DNA of 64,000 nt, taken from the NCBI GenBank assembly GCA_003559095.1, contig PWMW01000187.1, positions 26,164-90,163 of the forward strand, written 5' to 3'. Source of the DNA: Clostridiales bacterium. Lineage in GTDB: Bacteria; Bacillota; Limnochordia; Darwinibacteriales; B1SED10-159. The notes below the pieces were generated by a model, which saw nothing but the letters and a program-made list of their open reading frames with translations, made no database searches and was not told where the DNA came from. A program made the position numbers and the translations under genes. Position 1 is the first letter of the stretch. The number at the start of each line of letters is the position of its first letter. Shown one piece after another: positions 34,115 to 44,191 of this stretch.

Positions 34115-35812
34115 CTAACTTTTTATTCGTTCCTGGAGTACGCTTCCCACCAGTGCTATGTCCACCAGTTCAACAGCCTTAGTTGCCCGTTCGACCAACT
34201 CCACCTTGTGTTCCGCCAGTGACTTTGGTCCAATGGTAATCCGGAACGGAAAGCCAATAAGGTCGGCATCCTTGAACTTAACCCCTGGACGCTCCAGACG
34301 ATCATCCAGTACTACCTCTATTCCAAGATTCTGCAGGGAGGTATAGAGTTCCTCCGCCGTCTTTCGCTGTTGATCATCTTTATAACTTACAGGTACAATG
34401 CTGACATGATACGGGGCCACACTGACAGGCCAGCAGATCCCATCAGCATCACTGTGCTGTTCAATGACAGCAGCCACAGTCCGCGAAACGCCGATGCCAT
34501 AACAACCCATCACCAGCGGCAGTTCTTTACCGTTCTCATCTAGGAATGTGGCGCCCAAGGGTTCGGAATATTTGGTGCCCAACTTGAACACCTGTCCGAC
34601 TTCGGTACCCCGGGCCGTAGCCAACGGCTCCCCACAGCTGGGGCAGGCATCGCCTTTTTGGCATTGCCTCAGGTCAGCGGTCCGCCAGAGTTGAGCGTCG
34701 CGTTCAATGGAAACATGGCGGCTGTGATAATCGGTCTCGTTGGCCCCCACCACTGCATCCTGGGCCGCGGCTGCCGCATGATCGGCAATAACCGGTATGG
34801 ACAAACCCAGCGGTCCGGCGAAGCCCACGGCAGCACCGGTCACTTCCTCGATGGTGCGACTAGCGGCCATTACGAGCTGACTGCAGCCCAACTCTTTCTG
34901 CAGTTTCAATTCATTGAGTGTATGATCGCCCCGCACTAAGGCAGCGATGGGCTTGTCATCGGCAAGATAAATCACGGTTTTGATACATTGGTGCGGCTGG
35001 ACATCCAAAAAAGCACACACTTCATCTATAGTACCGACATTTGGCGTGTGAACCTTTTCGGCGGGTCCAGTTTCGGCTTCTGCGGCAGCCGGAGGCGTGC
35101 AGGGAGCCTTTTCCACATTGGCAGCGTATCCGCAGGCTGGGCAGTGGACGATCAAGGCTTCCCCCGAGTCGGACAGTACCATAAATTCGTGGGTTGTATC
35201 GCCTCCGATGGCACCTGAGTCGGCTTCTACCGGGCGCGCATCCAGACCGCAGCGGCGGAAAATCTCTTTATAGGCTTCATACATGGCTTGGTAGCTTTCG
35301 TCACAGCCAGCCTCATCGCGATCAAAGGAATATAGGTCCTTCATGACGAACTCCCGTCCTCGAATCACGCCAAAACGCGGCCGGATCTCATCGCGGTATT
35401 TGTTCTGTACTTGGTACAGGCGGATGGGCAGCTGTTTGTAGGAGCGCACGTCGGAACGGACCAAGGCAGTGATGATTTCTTCATGCGTAGGACCCAAGCA
35501 GAAGTCTCGTTTGTGGCGGTCCTTGACCCGAAACATCTCATCACCATAGTCCGACCAGCGGCCTGACTCCTGCCAAAGCTCTGCCGGCTGCAGGATCGGC
35601 AGAAGAACCTCTTGACCATCGGCCTTGTTCATTTCGTCACGGACGATATCTTTTACCTTTTGCAGAACACGATAGCCTAAGGGCAGATAGGTATAAACAC
35701 CCGCTGTAGACTTGCGCATAAGTCCTGCTCGCAGCATAAATTGGTGACTGCGTAATTCGGCTTCCGCCGGTACTTCGCGCAGGGTAGGGGCATAGAGTTG
35801 GGACATTCTCAT
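34115..35812 (-). CDS. proS: Prolyl-tRNA synthetase
   Basis: The 565-residue product is a bacterial-type class II synthetase with an internal editing domain. It has motif 1 and 2 regions ([45 protein letters not shown]), the editing insertion (about residues 225-405), motif 3 ([15 protein letters not shown]), and an anticodon-binding domain ([19 protein letters not shown]). Its start lies 12 bp after ispG. The N-terminus [15 protein letters not shown] is standard for the family. Confidence 0.98.
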   Translation of the reverse strand: MRMSQLYAPTLREVPAEAELRSHQFMLRAGLMRKSTAGVYTYLPLGYRVLQKVKDIVRDEMNKADGQEVLLPILQPAELWQESGRWSDYGDEMFRVKDRHKRDFCLGPTHEEIITALVRSDVRSYKQLPIRLYQVQNKYRDEIRPRFGVIRGREFVMKDLYSFDRDEAGCDESYQAMYEAYKEIFRRCGLDARPVEADSGAIGGDTTHEFMVLSDSGEALIVHCPACGYAANVEKAPCTPPAAAEAETGPAEKVHTPNVGTIDEVCAFLDVQPHQCIKTVIYLADDKPIAALVRGDHTLNELKLQKELGCSQLVMAASRTIEEVTGAAVGFAGPLGLSIPVIADHAAAAAQDAVVGANETDYHSRHVSIERDAQLWRTADLRQCQKGDACPSCGEPLATARGTEVGQVFKLGTKYSEPLGATFLDENGKELPLVMGCYGIGVSRTVAAVIEQHSDADGICWPVSVAPYHVSIVPVSYKDDQQRKTAEELYTSLQNLGIEVVLDDRLERPGVKFKDADLIGFPFRITIGPKSLAEHKVELVERATKAVELVDIALVGSVLQERIKS

Positions 35813-35824
35813 CGGCAGATCCTC

Positions 35825-36931
35825 CTAGGATTCGGATGGTTTGTGATCGTTGGTGATACCGTGGTCACAGCGCATGTCGGGATATTCATGTTGGATTTCT
35901 TCCAAAAGGGCATTGACCAACTGCGGTGCGGGTACTTTGCGAATAATGCGGCCGTGCCGAAACACCAAGCCCTCGCCGCGCCCGCCGGCGATGCCAAAAT
36001 CTGCGTCAGATGCCTCACCGGGACCATTAACGGCACAGCCCATGACCGCTACAGTGATGGGCAGGTCCAAGTTCTGCAGCCGCTGCTCCACTTCCTCGGC
36101 CATCTGCTGCAGGGGTATCTCCGTCCGCCCACAGGTAGGACAGGAGATGATCACCGGGCCCCGCTGCCGCAGCTCCATGGCCGTCAGCAGAGCCCATGCG
36201 GCTTTGACTTCCTCCACTGGCGGCGCGGTCAGACTGATCCGGATGGTATCGCCGATACCCTGTGCTAGAATGGCGCCCAAGCCAGCAGCGGACTTAATGG
36301 TGCCAAACCAAGTCGTCCCGGCTTCGGTGATACCCAGATGCAGGGGATAGTCAACCTGGGTGCTCAGCAGCGAATAGGCGTCGAATGTCAGGGGAATGCT
36401 GCTGGCCTTGAGCGAAATAACAATGTTTTCAAAGCGCAGAGATTCCAGGATGCGGACATGGGCTAGGGCCGCCTCCACTAGGGAGCGGCCGGAGCGACCG
36501 TAGCGCTCTTTGGCCCAGCGCGGCAGAGAACCAGCATTCACACCAATGCGGATGGGGACGTTACGATCGGCCGCCGCAGCCACAACCTCCCGAACCTTTG
36601 CTTCACTGCCGATGTTCCCGGGGTTTAAGCGCAACTTGGCAGCACCAGCTCTAAGCGCAGCCAAAGCCAAACGATGATCAAAGTGGATGTCAGCCGCCAC
36701 TGGCAGCGGACTGTGTTTGCAGATCTCTTCTAAAGCCGCGGCTGCCTCAGCGTCTGGCACCGCACAGCGGACCATTTCACAACCGGCCTCGGCCAGGCCC
36801 TGTATCTGCTCAAGGGTAGCCTGTACATTGCGGGTATCGGTATTGGTCATGCTCTGAATCACGATGGGATGCCCACCGCCAATTTTGAGTTGGCCAACCG
36901 TTACCGTACGTGTTGTTCGTCGTTCCATCAT
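35825..36931 (-). CDS. ispG: 4-hydroxy-3-methylbut-2-enyl diphosphate synthase
   Basis: IspG catalyses the sixth step of the MEP isoprenoid pathway using a 4Fe-4S cluster. The 368-residue product has the TIM-barrel start RTVTVGQLKIGGGHPIVIQSMTNTDT, DIHFDHRLALAALRAG, LRLNPGNIG, and the cluster cysteines in ISCPTCGRTEIPL and AVMGCAVNGPGEASDADFG. It sits in a compact uppS-cdsA-dxr-rseP-ispG group, where Dxr is the second enzyme of the same pathway. Confidence 0.98.
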   Translation of the reverse strand: MMERRTTRTVTVGQLKIGGGHPIVIQSMTNTDTRNVQATLEQIQGLAEAGCEMVRCAVPDAEAAAALEEICKHSPLPVAADIHFDHRLALAALRAGAAKLRLNPGNIGSEAKVREVVAAAADRNVPIRIGVNAGSLPRWAKERYGRSGRSLVEAALAHVRILESLRFENIVISLKASSIPLTFDAYSLLSTQVDYPLHLGITEAGTTWFGTIKSAAGLGAILAQGIGDTIRISLTAPPVEEVKAAWALLTAMELRQRGPVIISCPTCGRTEIPLQQMAEEVEQRLQNLDLPITVAVMGCAVNGPGEASDADFGIAGGRGEGLVFRHGRIIRKVPAPQLVNALLEEIQHEYPDMRCDHGITNDHKPSES

Positions 36932-36977
36932 AGAATCGCTCGCAATCTAGGACGCAGTGTCCGTGTCCTGCTTACTG

Positions 36978-38003
36978 TTAAAACCAGTTAAGGCGCAGAA
37001 TATCTTGGAATGTGGCAAACACCATCAGCATCAACAAGAGAGCCAAACCGATGGCACCGGCAATGCCCCTGTACTTGGGGTCTACTGGTTTGCCCCGAAC
37101 TCCTTCGATGGCCAAGATAACCAACCAGCCGCCGTCCAGCACTGGAATGGGCAGTAGATTCAGCAAGCCTAGATTGATGTTCAGAATGGCTGCCAAGATC
37201 AACAACTGTGAAATACCCTGGCTTGCCGTCTCACCGACGATCTGCACAATGCCGATTGGCCCCGCTATTTCGGGTTCCATAGCCCCTGTGATCATTTCAC
37301 CTATGGCCGAGACCAGTTGGCGCGTGGCCATACCTGTCTGGACAACGGCCGCCATGAGAGACTGACCCAAGGGCATGGGCGGTTTTTCGAAAATGTTCAT
37401 TCCCAAACGGCCTTGGCCGTCGACTTCCATGGGGACGGCAGTCACCTGCAGCAACTCAGAACCGCGGCGGACGGTAATCTCCAGCTCAGTCCCAACGTGG
37501 GCATCGATCTGCGTCACGACGTCATCAAGGGTGGCCACTGTTTGTCCTTGGATCGAAACGAACTCATCTCCGGGCAGCAGACCACTTTGGTGAGCCGGAG
37601 CATCCTGTTCGACCATGCTGATGGTGGGCGGCAGTGTAACAAACATGAAGTACATCATAAACACCAAGATAGCCAGGACAAAGTTCATGGCGGGGCCCGC
37701 AGCAATGGTTCCCATTCGCCAACCCAAAGACTTGTTGCGGAAGCTCCGCGGATCATCTGCGTCGCTGGTCTCGTGAGTTTCTGGATCTTCGTCCATCCCT
37801 GCCAGCTTCACAAAGCCACCTAAGGGAAAGACGCGAATGGAATACTGTGTTTCGCCCAAGGTTTTCTTGACAGCTGCTGGACCGAATCCCAGCGCGAACT
37901 CATAGACGCGAATTCCAGCCAACTTCGCCACGACAAAATGGCCAAGCTCATGGAAAAACACAATGGTTCCAAACACGACAACAAAGGCAATAAACGTAGT
38001 CAA
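36978..38003 (-). CDS. rseP: Site-2 protease RseP (RIP zinc metalloprotease)
   Basis: The 341-residue membrane protease has the zinc motif FFHELGHFVVAK at its first membrane helix, a single PDZ domain (HQSGLLPGDEFVSIQGQTVATLDDV), and the second metal motif LLNLLPIPVLDGGWL. Four membrane segments are visible. It cleaves membrane proteins such as anti-sigma factors within the bilayer. The position between dxr and ispG is the conserved firmicute order. Confidence 0.96.
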   Translation of the reverse strand: MTTFIAFVVVFGTIVFFHELGHFVVAKLAGIRVYEFALGFGPAAVKKTLGETQYSIRVFPLGGFVKLAGMDEDPETHETSDADDPRSFRNKSLGWRMGTIAAGPAMNFVLAILVFMMYFMFVTLPPTISMVEQDAPAHQSGLLPGDEFVSIQGQTVATLDDVVTQIDAHVGTELEITVRRGSELLQVTAVPMEVDGQGRLGMNIFEKPPMPLGQSLMAAVVQTGMATRQLVSAIGEMITGAMEPEIAGPIGIVQIVGETASQGISQLLILAAILNINLGLLNLLPIPVLDGGWLVILAIEGVRGKPVDPKYRGIAGAIGLALLLMLMVFATFQDILRLNWF

Positions 38004-38066
38004 AACAACCTCATCCTTCCCTAGGGCGCATGGCTAATCTCGAGGATGGCGCCCAAACCGGAATCA

Positions 38067-39203
38067 CTATAATCGGGCTCGCTGTTCCGCTTCTTGGCGG
38101 GCCTGCTGACGCGCTTGCGCATCAACGGCCAAGATTGTATCCAAGTCCGGAGAGTCTATGGGTGCATGCCCCTCCAATACGGACTCAACGATGACCGGAA
38201 TCTCCATAAAGCCAAGGCGGTCATTGAGGAAATACTCCACTGCCACTTCGTTGGCGGCGTTCAACACTGCGGGGACACTTCCCCCAGCACGGCCAGCGGC
38301 GTAAGCCAATGGCAGACACGGAAACCGCTGTTCATCCGGAGCCTCAAATTCCAAAGGCCCTGCTGTGGTCAAATCCAGAGGGATGGAGGTAGCTGGCCGG
38401 CAATGCGGGTACGTGATAGCATATTGGATGGGAAGTCGCATATCGGCAGCACCCAAGTGGGCGAGATAACTGCCATCTTTCATCTTCACTAAGGAATGAA
38501 CAATGCTCTGTGGGTGCACAACCACCTCAATTTGATCATAGGAGGCACCAAAAAGCCAATGGGCCTCAATGACTTCCAGGCCTTTGTTCATCAGCGTCGC
38601 GGAATCGATGGTTATTTTACCACCCATTTCCCAGTTCGGGTGACGTAGCGCTTGGGCGCGCGTAACAGTATGAAGCTCACCTTGATACTTGCGGAAAGGT
38701 CCACCCGATGCTGTCAGGACCAGCGAAGCCACTTCATCCATGGTATGGCCCCGCAGGCATTGCCACAGAGCACTGTGTTCGGAATCGATGGGTATAAGCT
38801 GGTCGCGGTAGGCCATGACAAGATGGCCGCCGGCCACCAAGGTTTCCTTATTCGCCAGAGCCACTCGCTTCCCGGCTCGCAGCGCAGCCAACGTTGGTGC
38901 CAGACCGGCGGCTCCAACCACAGCATTAATAACCAAATCTACCTGCGGATCTGTGGCCAGTTGGACCAAACCCTCCATTCCATGGGAGACAGGAATGGCC
39001 ACCTGCTGCCGTACGCGGGCCGCCGCGTCGGGCCTCTGCAGAGCTGCATACTGAGGATTCAGCTTTTCGATCTGCTCTCGCAATAAAGCTTCGTTGGATC
39101 CCGCGGCCAAACTGACAATAGTGTAGTCGGGTAGACCTTGGATAACCTCGATTGCCTGTGTACCAATGGAACCTGTGGAACCTAACAACGCGATATTTGG
39201 CAT
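38067..39203 (-). CDS. dxr: 1-deoxy-D-xylulose 5-phosphate reductoisomerase
   Basis: Dxr performs the second step of the MEP pathway using NADPH. The 378-residue protein begins MPNIALLGSTGSIGTQAIEVIQ, a Rossmann nucleotide motif, with the substrate-binding region LVLTASGGPFRKYQG. Further motifs are HPNWEMGGKITIDSATLMNKGLEVIEAHWLF and VVHPQSIVHSLV. It has a likely promoter of its own (39222-39250). The length is normal. Confidence 0.98.
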   Translation of the reverse strand: MPNIALLGSTGSIGTQAIEVIQGLPDYTIVSLAAGSNEALLREQIEKLNPQYAALQRPDAAARVRQQVAIPVSHGMEGLVQLATDPQVDLVINAVVGAAGLAPTLAALRAGKRVALANKETLVAGGHLVMAYRDQLIPIDSEHSALWQCLRGHTMDEVASLVLTASGGPFRKYQGELHTVTRAQALRHPNWEMGGKITIDSATLMNKGLEVIEAHWLFGASYDQIEVVVHPQSIVHSLVKMKDGSYLAHLGAADMRLPIQYAITYPHCRPATSIPLDLTTAGPLEFEAPDEQRFPCLPLAYAAGRAGGSVPAVLNAANEVAVEYFLNDRLGFMEIPVIVESVLEGHAPIDSPDLDTILAVDAQARQQARQEAEQRARL

Positions 39204-39221
39204 ACTGCTCTACCTCTTTCT

Positions 39222-39250
39222 ATTATGGCGCATTGACGAGTTGTTGTCCA
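39222..39250 (-). promoter_or_regulatory. Promoter ahead of dxr
   Basis: TGGACA (39245-39250) and CATAAT (39222-39227) lie 17 bp apart on the minus strand, each one mismatch from consensus. The -10 is 18 bases before the dxr ATG, so the leader would be short but still hold GAAAGAGG. Confidence 0.65.
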
Positions 39251-39339
39251 CTTGTCAGGAGCGGTCTGGGCGCCGCAGAACCGGATTTTTTGCCGACCTG
39301 CTGCCCATTGGCGTTGGAGAGCCGTAACACCTAGACAAC

Positions 39340-39376
39340 GGACCTCTGCGCCTGCGAAATACGGTCCCAGAGGTCC
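39340..39376 (-). other. Long-loop hairpin in the cdsA-dxr gap
   Basis: GGACCTCTG (39340-39348) and CAGAGGTCC (39368-39376) form a perfect 9 bp stem with a 19-base loop in the 231 bp gap between cdsA and dxr. No T run follows on the minus strand. The rest of the gap shows no ORF. Confidence 0.45.
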
Positions 39377-39434
39377 AGCCTGAACGTGTGTGGAGACGGG
39401 GGCCAAATTGGCACCGGAGGCTCATCATCTGCTG

Positions 39435-40220
39435 CTACCGAAAAAACACCAACAGAATTACATACAGTGCGGGAACAGCAAAGGCCAGCGAGTCAAACCG
39501 GTCCAAGATACCCCCATGGCCGGGCAGCAGCGTCCCGGAGTCCTTGATCTGCTGTTCACGTTTTAAGGCGGATTCGGCTAGGTCTCCCACCTGACCAACG
39601 AAGGAGATTCCCATTCCCAAAAGGGCGCCCACCCAGATGTTGACGGGAACCAGGCCAAAGCCGGCATAGATAGCCCCGACGGCGGCTGCGGCCCCCAAAG
39701 CCCCCAAAGCCCCTTCAACGGACTTGTTGGGGCTGATGACTGGGGCCAGTTTGCGGCGTCCAAACCGTGTTCCCACTAGATAGGCTCCGGTATCGCTGAG
39801 CCATGTTACGATAATGGCAAACATAAGCCAGAAAAAACCGAAATCGTGCCGAACCAACCAGATAAACGAATATAAACAGGATATGTACAAAACACCGACT
39901 ACATGGTAACTGCAGCGGATAACGGCAGGCGTCTTGGCGAAGGCTGCCCGAACTAGGTAGTATAATGTGAACCCCAATCCCCAAAACATCAACACGTCGG
40001 CCCCCACTTGCATGAACATGAGCAGCGGAAAGGAGAACCCAAAGAATACCAACACATCCCAGAAGACGGGCTTGGGTGCTAATGCTCCGAATTCTGCCAG
40101 ACCGATGGCGATGAGGACTAGAACCAGAAATTTTGTGTAGACGCCGCCGAGATACAGCAGTAGCAAGACTACTGGAATACTCAAAACGGCGGTGGCAACG
40201 CGCTTCAGCAAACCGTTCAC
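39435..40220 (-). CDS. cdsA: Phosphatidate cytidylyltransferase
   Basis: CdsA makes CDP-diacylglycerol, the precursor of most phospholipids. The 261-residue membrane protein has many hydrophobic segments and the CTP-transferase signature GALLGMGISFVGQVGDLAESALKREQQIKDSGTLLPGHGGILDRFDSLAF near the C-terminus. Its ATG lies directly at the uppS stop. It is part of the frr-uppS-cdsA-dxr-rseP arrangement common to bacteria. Confidence 0.97.
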   Translation of the reverse strand: MNGLLKRVATAVLSIPVVLLLLYLGGVYTKFLVLVLIAIGLAEFGALAPKPVFWDVLVFFGFSFPLLMFMQVGADVLMFWGLGFTLYYLVRAAFAKTPAVIRCSYHVVGVLYISCLYSFIWLVRHDFGFFWLMFAIIVTWLSDTGAYLVGTRFGRRKLAPVISPNKSVEGALGALGAAAAVGAIYAGFGLVPVNIWVGALLGMGISFVGQVGDLAESALKREQQIKDSGTLLPGHGGILDRFDSLAFAVPALYVILLVFFR

Positions 40221-40961
40221 CTACTCGCTGTCTGTGTCGTTAAGTCTACCGAATCTGCGTTGGCGCTTGGCGTAGTCCGCTAACGCTTGGGCAAAGGTGT
40301 CATCATCAAAATCAGGCCAAAGAACATCGGTGACGTAAAGCTCAGTGTAGGCAATCTGCCACAGCAGGAAGTTGCTCACCCTCATATCTCCAGCTGTGCG
40401 AATCAACAGATCGGGATCCGGGCAGTGACGGGTCATGGTCCAATTCTGGATCACGTCTTCGTCAATATCCTCTGCCTGGAGGGTTCCCGCTGCAGCCAAC
40501 TGCGCCAACTGGCGGCATGCCAACACGATGTCACGGCGGCCGCCATAGTTGAACGCAATGTTCAAAAGCAAGCTCGCATTGTCCGCTGTACGTGCTTCCG
40601 CTTCGTTCCACATATGCAGGATATCATCACTGAGGCCCTTAGTGTCACCAATCCGCCGGATCCGTGCCCCTTCCCGATGCAGCTCCTCCAACTCAGTACT
40701 AAACGTACGTTTCATCAACTCCATGAGAAAACGTACTTCGGTTGCGGGACGCTGCCAATTTTCGGTACTGAAGGCGTAAACCGTCAAGATGGGGATTCCC
40801 CGTCGTTTGCAGAATTTAACGGCGTTTTTCAACGCCGTTACGCCTTTGCGATGACCCACAGCCCGTGGCAGGCCGCGGTTTTGGGCCCAGCGGCCATTGC
40901 CATCCATGATAATGGCCACATGCCTGGGCGTTTGCGAGCTTGATATGGAATCCTGGGTCAT
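40221..40961 (-). CDS. uppS: Isoprenyl transferase (undecaprenyl diphosphate synthase)
   Basis: UppS builds the C55 lipid carrier for cell-wall synthesis. I start at the ATG of MTQDSISSSQTPRHVAIIMDG (246 residues), 6 bases after AGGAGG; the track's longer start is not supported. Motifs include AIIMDGNGRWAQNRGLPRAVGHRKG, YAFSTENWQRP, and the C-terminal RTAGDMRVSNFLLWQIAYTELY. The gene abuts cdsA. Identity is firm. Confidence 0.97.
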   Translation of the reverse strand: MTQDSISSSQTPRHVAIIMDGNGRWAQNRGLPRAVGHRKGVTALKNAVKFCKRRGIPILTVYAFSTENWQRPATEVRFLMELMKRTFSTELEELHREGARIRRIGDTKGLSDDILHMWNEAEARTADNASLLLNIAFNYGGRRDIVLACRQLAQLAAAGTLQAEDIDEDVIQNWTMTRHCPDPDLLIRTAGDMRVSNFLLWQIAYTELYVTDVLWPDFDDDTFAQALADYAKRQRRFGRLNDTDSE

Positions 40962-40971
40962 GAAATTCCTC

Positions 40972-41193
40972 CTAGCTGATGGTCCAATCGGTGGCTGCAC
41001 AGATCACTTGCACGTGACCCTCATCGTCGCTGCGAACGGCGATGACCCGCAGCTCCTCTTCCTCGCCGCTAGCTGAGCATTTACGGGGCGGCTTCGTCAC
41101 AGACATGGAGTAGTCCGCCCCTTCTTCTTGGAGGTAGTTTTCTGCATCCGGCCACTCGTAACCAATGATCAGCTGCCAGTCAATGCTGCTCAA
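40972..41193 (-). CDS. Small conserved-position protein of unknown function between frr and uppS
   Basis: The 73-residue product begins M-SSIDWQLIIGYEWPDAENYLQ (TTG start) and overlaps the frr stop in a TTGA arrangement, so it looks translationally coupled and real. Short hypothetical genes of similar size and start (IIG-W---A---L) occur at this place in some clostridial genomes, as far as I recall. No domain, membrane segment or metal site is visible. It may adjoin ribosome-recycling or isoprenoid functions only by position. Confidence 0.65.
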   Translation of the reverse strand: MSSIDWQLIIGYEWPDAENYLQEEGADYSMSVTKPPRKCSASGEEEELRVIAVRSDDEGHVQVICAATDWTIS

Positions 41194-41746
41194 ACCTCAA
41201 GAATCTCCTGTTCCTTTTGCTCAGCTAGTTCGTCGATCTTGGCAATGTAATCGTTGGTAAGTTCTTGAATATCATCCAAGGCACGGCGCAGCTCATCTTC
41301 GGAGATATCCCCAGCTTTTTCCATGGATTTGGCTTCGTCATTGAGGTCGCGACGGACATTGCGTACGGCCACTCGCCGCTCTTCTGCTTCCCGCTTCATT
41401 ACCTTAACCAGTTCTTTGCGGCGCTCTTCGGTAAGCTGTGGAATGGCAATGCGAATCACAGACCCGTCGTTGTTGGGAACCAAGCCCAGGTCCGAGGTTT
41501 GGATGGCCTTTTCAACGGACTTAATCACGGACTTATCCCAAGGTTGGATAAGGAGCAGACGCGCTTCTGGCGCGGATATGTTGGCCATCTGCGTCAGCGG
41601 TGTTTGTGTGCCGTAATAGTCAACGTGGATGCGATCCAGAAGGCTGGGGTTCGCTCTACCGGTTCGAATGCCTGCAAAGGCTTTCTTGGTCGAGCTTATT
41701 ACCGATTTCATCTTTTCTTCGCCGTTCTTCAAAAGATCCTTTACCA

Positions 41747-41747
<1 letters not shown>
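41190..41747 (-). CDS. frr: Ribosome recycling factor
   Basis: Frr splits post-termination ribosomes with EF-G. The 185-residue product has the normal length and the signatures FAGIRTGRANPSLLDRIHVDYYGTQTPL, IQPWDKSVIKSVEKAIQ, and LTEERRKELVKVMKREAEERRVAVRNVRRDLND. The start overlaps the pyrH stop by one base (TAATG). It sits in the universal rpsB-tsf-pyrH-frr order. Confidence 0.98.
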
Positions 41748-42484
<737 letters not shown>

Positions 42485-42528
42485 CTAATATTTCGTGGTA
42501 TTTCACAAATTCCCTTTTGCCAACCATG

Positions 42529-42556
42529 AAAAAAGAGAACACCGAGGGTGTTCTCT
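42529..42556 (-). terminator. Intrinsic terminator after tsf
   Basis: AAGAGAACACC-CTC-GGTGTTCTCTT is followed by six T on the minus strand, beginning at the last base of the tsf stop codon. It would limit read-through from rpsB-tsf into pyrH, which could then need internal initiation. Confidence 0.9.
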
Positions 42557-43209
42557 TACTGCTTGATTTGAGCCATAACCTCAGCAGCAAAATCGTCTTG
42601 GCGCTTTTCGATGCCTTCGCCACGTTCGAAACGAACAAAGCGACGAACAGAAATATTTTCACCAATTTTGGCGACCTTTGCCGTCAACAGCTCCTGAATG
42701 GTCACATCAGGGTCTTTGACAAATGGCTGCTCTAGGAGGCAGATCTCTTTATAAAACTTTTCAATGCGCCCTTCGATGATCTTGTCAACAATGTGTTCCG
42801 GTTTACCTTCGTTCAAGGCCGTGGCTCGGAAAATTTCTTTCTCCCTGTTGACTACATCGGCCGGGACTTCCTGGCGTCCGACGTACTCGGGGCGAGCCGC
42901 CGCAATATGCATGGCAATGTCGCGTACTAGGTTCTGGAAGTCTTCGGTCTTGGCGACGAAGTCTGTTTCGCAGTTAACTTCCACCAAAACACCAATGCGT
43001 CCACCCATGTGAATATAGGAATCTACCAAACCTTCGGCGGCGATCCGGCCAGCTTTCTTGGCGGCTGCGGCCAAACCTTTTTCGCGAAGATACGATACGG
43101 CTTCTTCGAGGTTGCCGTTCTTCTCGGTCAGTGCCTTTTTGCAATCCATCATGCCTGCGCCTGTCTTTTCGCGCAGTTCTTTCACCATAGCTGCTGTAAT
43201 GGCTGCCAT
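42556..43209 (-). CDS. tsf: Elongation factor Ts
   Basis: EF-Ts recycles EF-Tu by exchanging GDP for GTP. The 217-residue product is a short form, as in many thermophiles and clostridia (E. coli has about 283). It has the N-terminal module [24 protein letters not shown] and then [35 protein letters not shown]. The C-terminus lacks the coiled-coil insert of E. coli. The gene follows rpsB after an attenuator-like hairpin. Confidence 0.97.
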   Translation of the reverse strand: MAAITAAMVKELREKTGAGMMDCKKALTEKNGNLEEAVSYLREKGLAAAAKKAGRIAAEGLVDSYIHMGGRIGVLVEVNCETDFVAKTEDFQNLVRDIAMHIAAARPEYVGRQEVPADVVNREKEIFRATALNEGKPEHIVDKIIEGRIEKFYKEICLLEQPFVKDPDVTIQELLTAKVAKIGENISVRRFVRFERGEGIEKRQDDFAAEVMAQIKQ

Positions 43210-43245
43210 CAGCGAATTCCTCCTAAAATGAAGTCAGTGATTACT

Positions 43246-43291
43246 CAAAAAAAGAGGGGCCCAGTCAGAAATCTTCCCGCTAGCCCCCCTG
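43246..43291 (-). terminator. Weak terminator or attenuator between rpsB and tsf
   Basis: A run of seven T on the minus strand follows a G/C stem (AGGGG pairing with CCCCT) with a long loop. The stem is short, so partial termination that lowers tsf relative to rpsB is the likely effect, by inference. Confidence 0.5.
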
Positions 43292-43299
43292 TATGGATC

Positions 43300-44046
43300 T
43301 TACGCTTCTACTCCCGCTTCGGCGGCTTCCTGCTGCTGCTGCTGGGCAGCGGCTTCGGCAGCTTCGCCTTCCTTGCCTTCAATCACGGCACTTGCCATGG
43401 TCTCTGTCAACAAGCGGACAGCACGGATCGCGTCGTCGTTTCCGGGAATAACGTAGTCGATTTCATCCGGGTCACAGTTTGTATCCACGATCGCCACGAT
43501 GGGAATACCCAGTTTGCGGGCTTCGGCCACAGCGATACGTTCTTTGCGAGGATCCACGATGAAGACTGCCGCCGGGGGCTTGTTCATGCCACGAATGCCA
43601 CCGAGAAAGCGATTCAGCTTTTCCATCTCTTTGCGAAGTTCCAAGACTTCTTTTTTCGGAAGGAGTTCAAAGGAACCGTCTTCTTCCATGGCTTCCAACT
43701 GCTTCAGACGATCAATACGAGCATTGATGGTTTTGAAGTTCGTCAGCATTCCACCCAACCATCGTTGGTTGACGTAGAACATACCACAGCGTTGCGCTTC
43801 GTTCTCAATGGTTTCCTGTGCCTGCTTTTTCGTACCTACAAACAACACACTGCCGCCATTCTTGGTCGTGGTGCGGAGAAAATTATACGCCTCATCCACT
43901 TTCCGAACGGTTTTCTGCAGATCGATGATGTAGATACCATTTCTTTCAGTGAAAATGTACTCGGACATTTTCGGGTTCCAGCGACGAGTCTGGTGACCAA
44001 AGTGAACGCCGGCCTCCAACAATTGTTTCATAGAAATTACGGCCAT
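43300..44046 (-). CDS. rpsB: 30S ribosomal protein S2
   Basis: The 248-residue product has the S2 signatures [57 protein letters not shown] and [35 protein letters not shown] Gln/Ala-rich tail ends the chain. The ATG follows GAGGAGGTGGACGTTA. A promoter and a 140 nt leader with a hairpin precede it, suggesting regulation of the ribosomal gene. Confidence 0.98.
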   Translation of the reverse strand: MAVISMKQLLEAGVHFGHQTRRWNPKMSEYIFTERNGIYIIDLQKTVRKVDEAYNFLRTTTKNGGSVLFVGTKKQAQETIENEAQRCGMFYVNQRWLGGMLTNFKTINARIDRLKQLEAMEEDGSFELLPKKEVLELRKEMEKLNRFLGGIRGMNKPPAAVFIVDPRKERIAVAEARKLGIPIVAIVDTNCDPDEIDYVIPGNDDAIRAVRLLTETMASAVIEGKEGEAAEAAAQQQQQEAAEAGVEA

Positions 44047-44096
44047 TAACGTCCACCTCCTCTCTTTTGTTTTCCTCCCCTTCCGTCGTCCATTCT

Positions 44097-44125
44097 ACGG
44101 GACCCATACGTTGGGCACGGCCCGT
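44097..44125 (-). promoter_or_regulatory. Hairpin in the rpsB leader
   Basis: On the minus strand ACGGG and CCCGT close a stem with inner pairs CCC and GGG around AACGTAT, in the 5' leader about 50 bases before the rpsB start. It is in the place where S2 autoregulatory leaders occur, but I cannot match it to a known class. Confidence 0.45.
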
Positions 44126-44162
44126 CGAATGTCAGGAAGCGTGTGTATTAACACCAGAAATA

Positions 44163-44191
44163 AGTATAGCACAGTCATATGGCGGAATCAA
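44163..44191 (-). promoter_or_regulatory. rpsB promoter
   Basis: TTGATT (44186-44191) and TATACT (44163-44168) are 17 bp apart on the minus strand. The -35 overlaps the stop codon of the SwrB-like gene, so transcription of rpsB begins right at the end of the motility cluster. The start would be near 44156. Confidence 0.75.
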
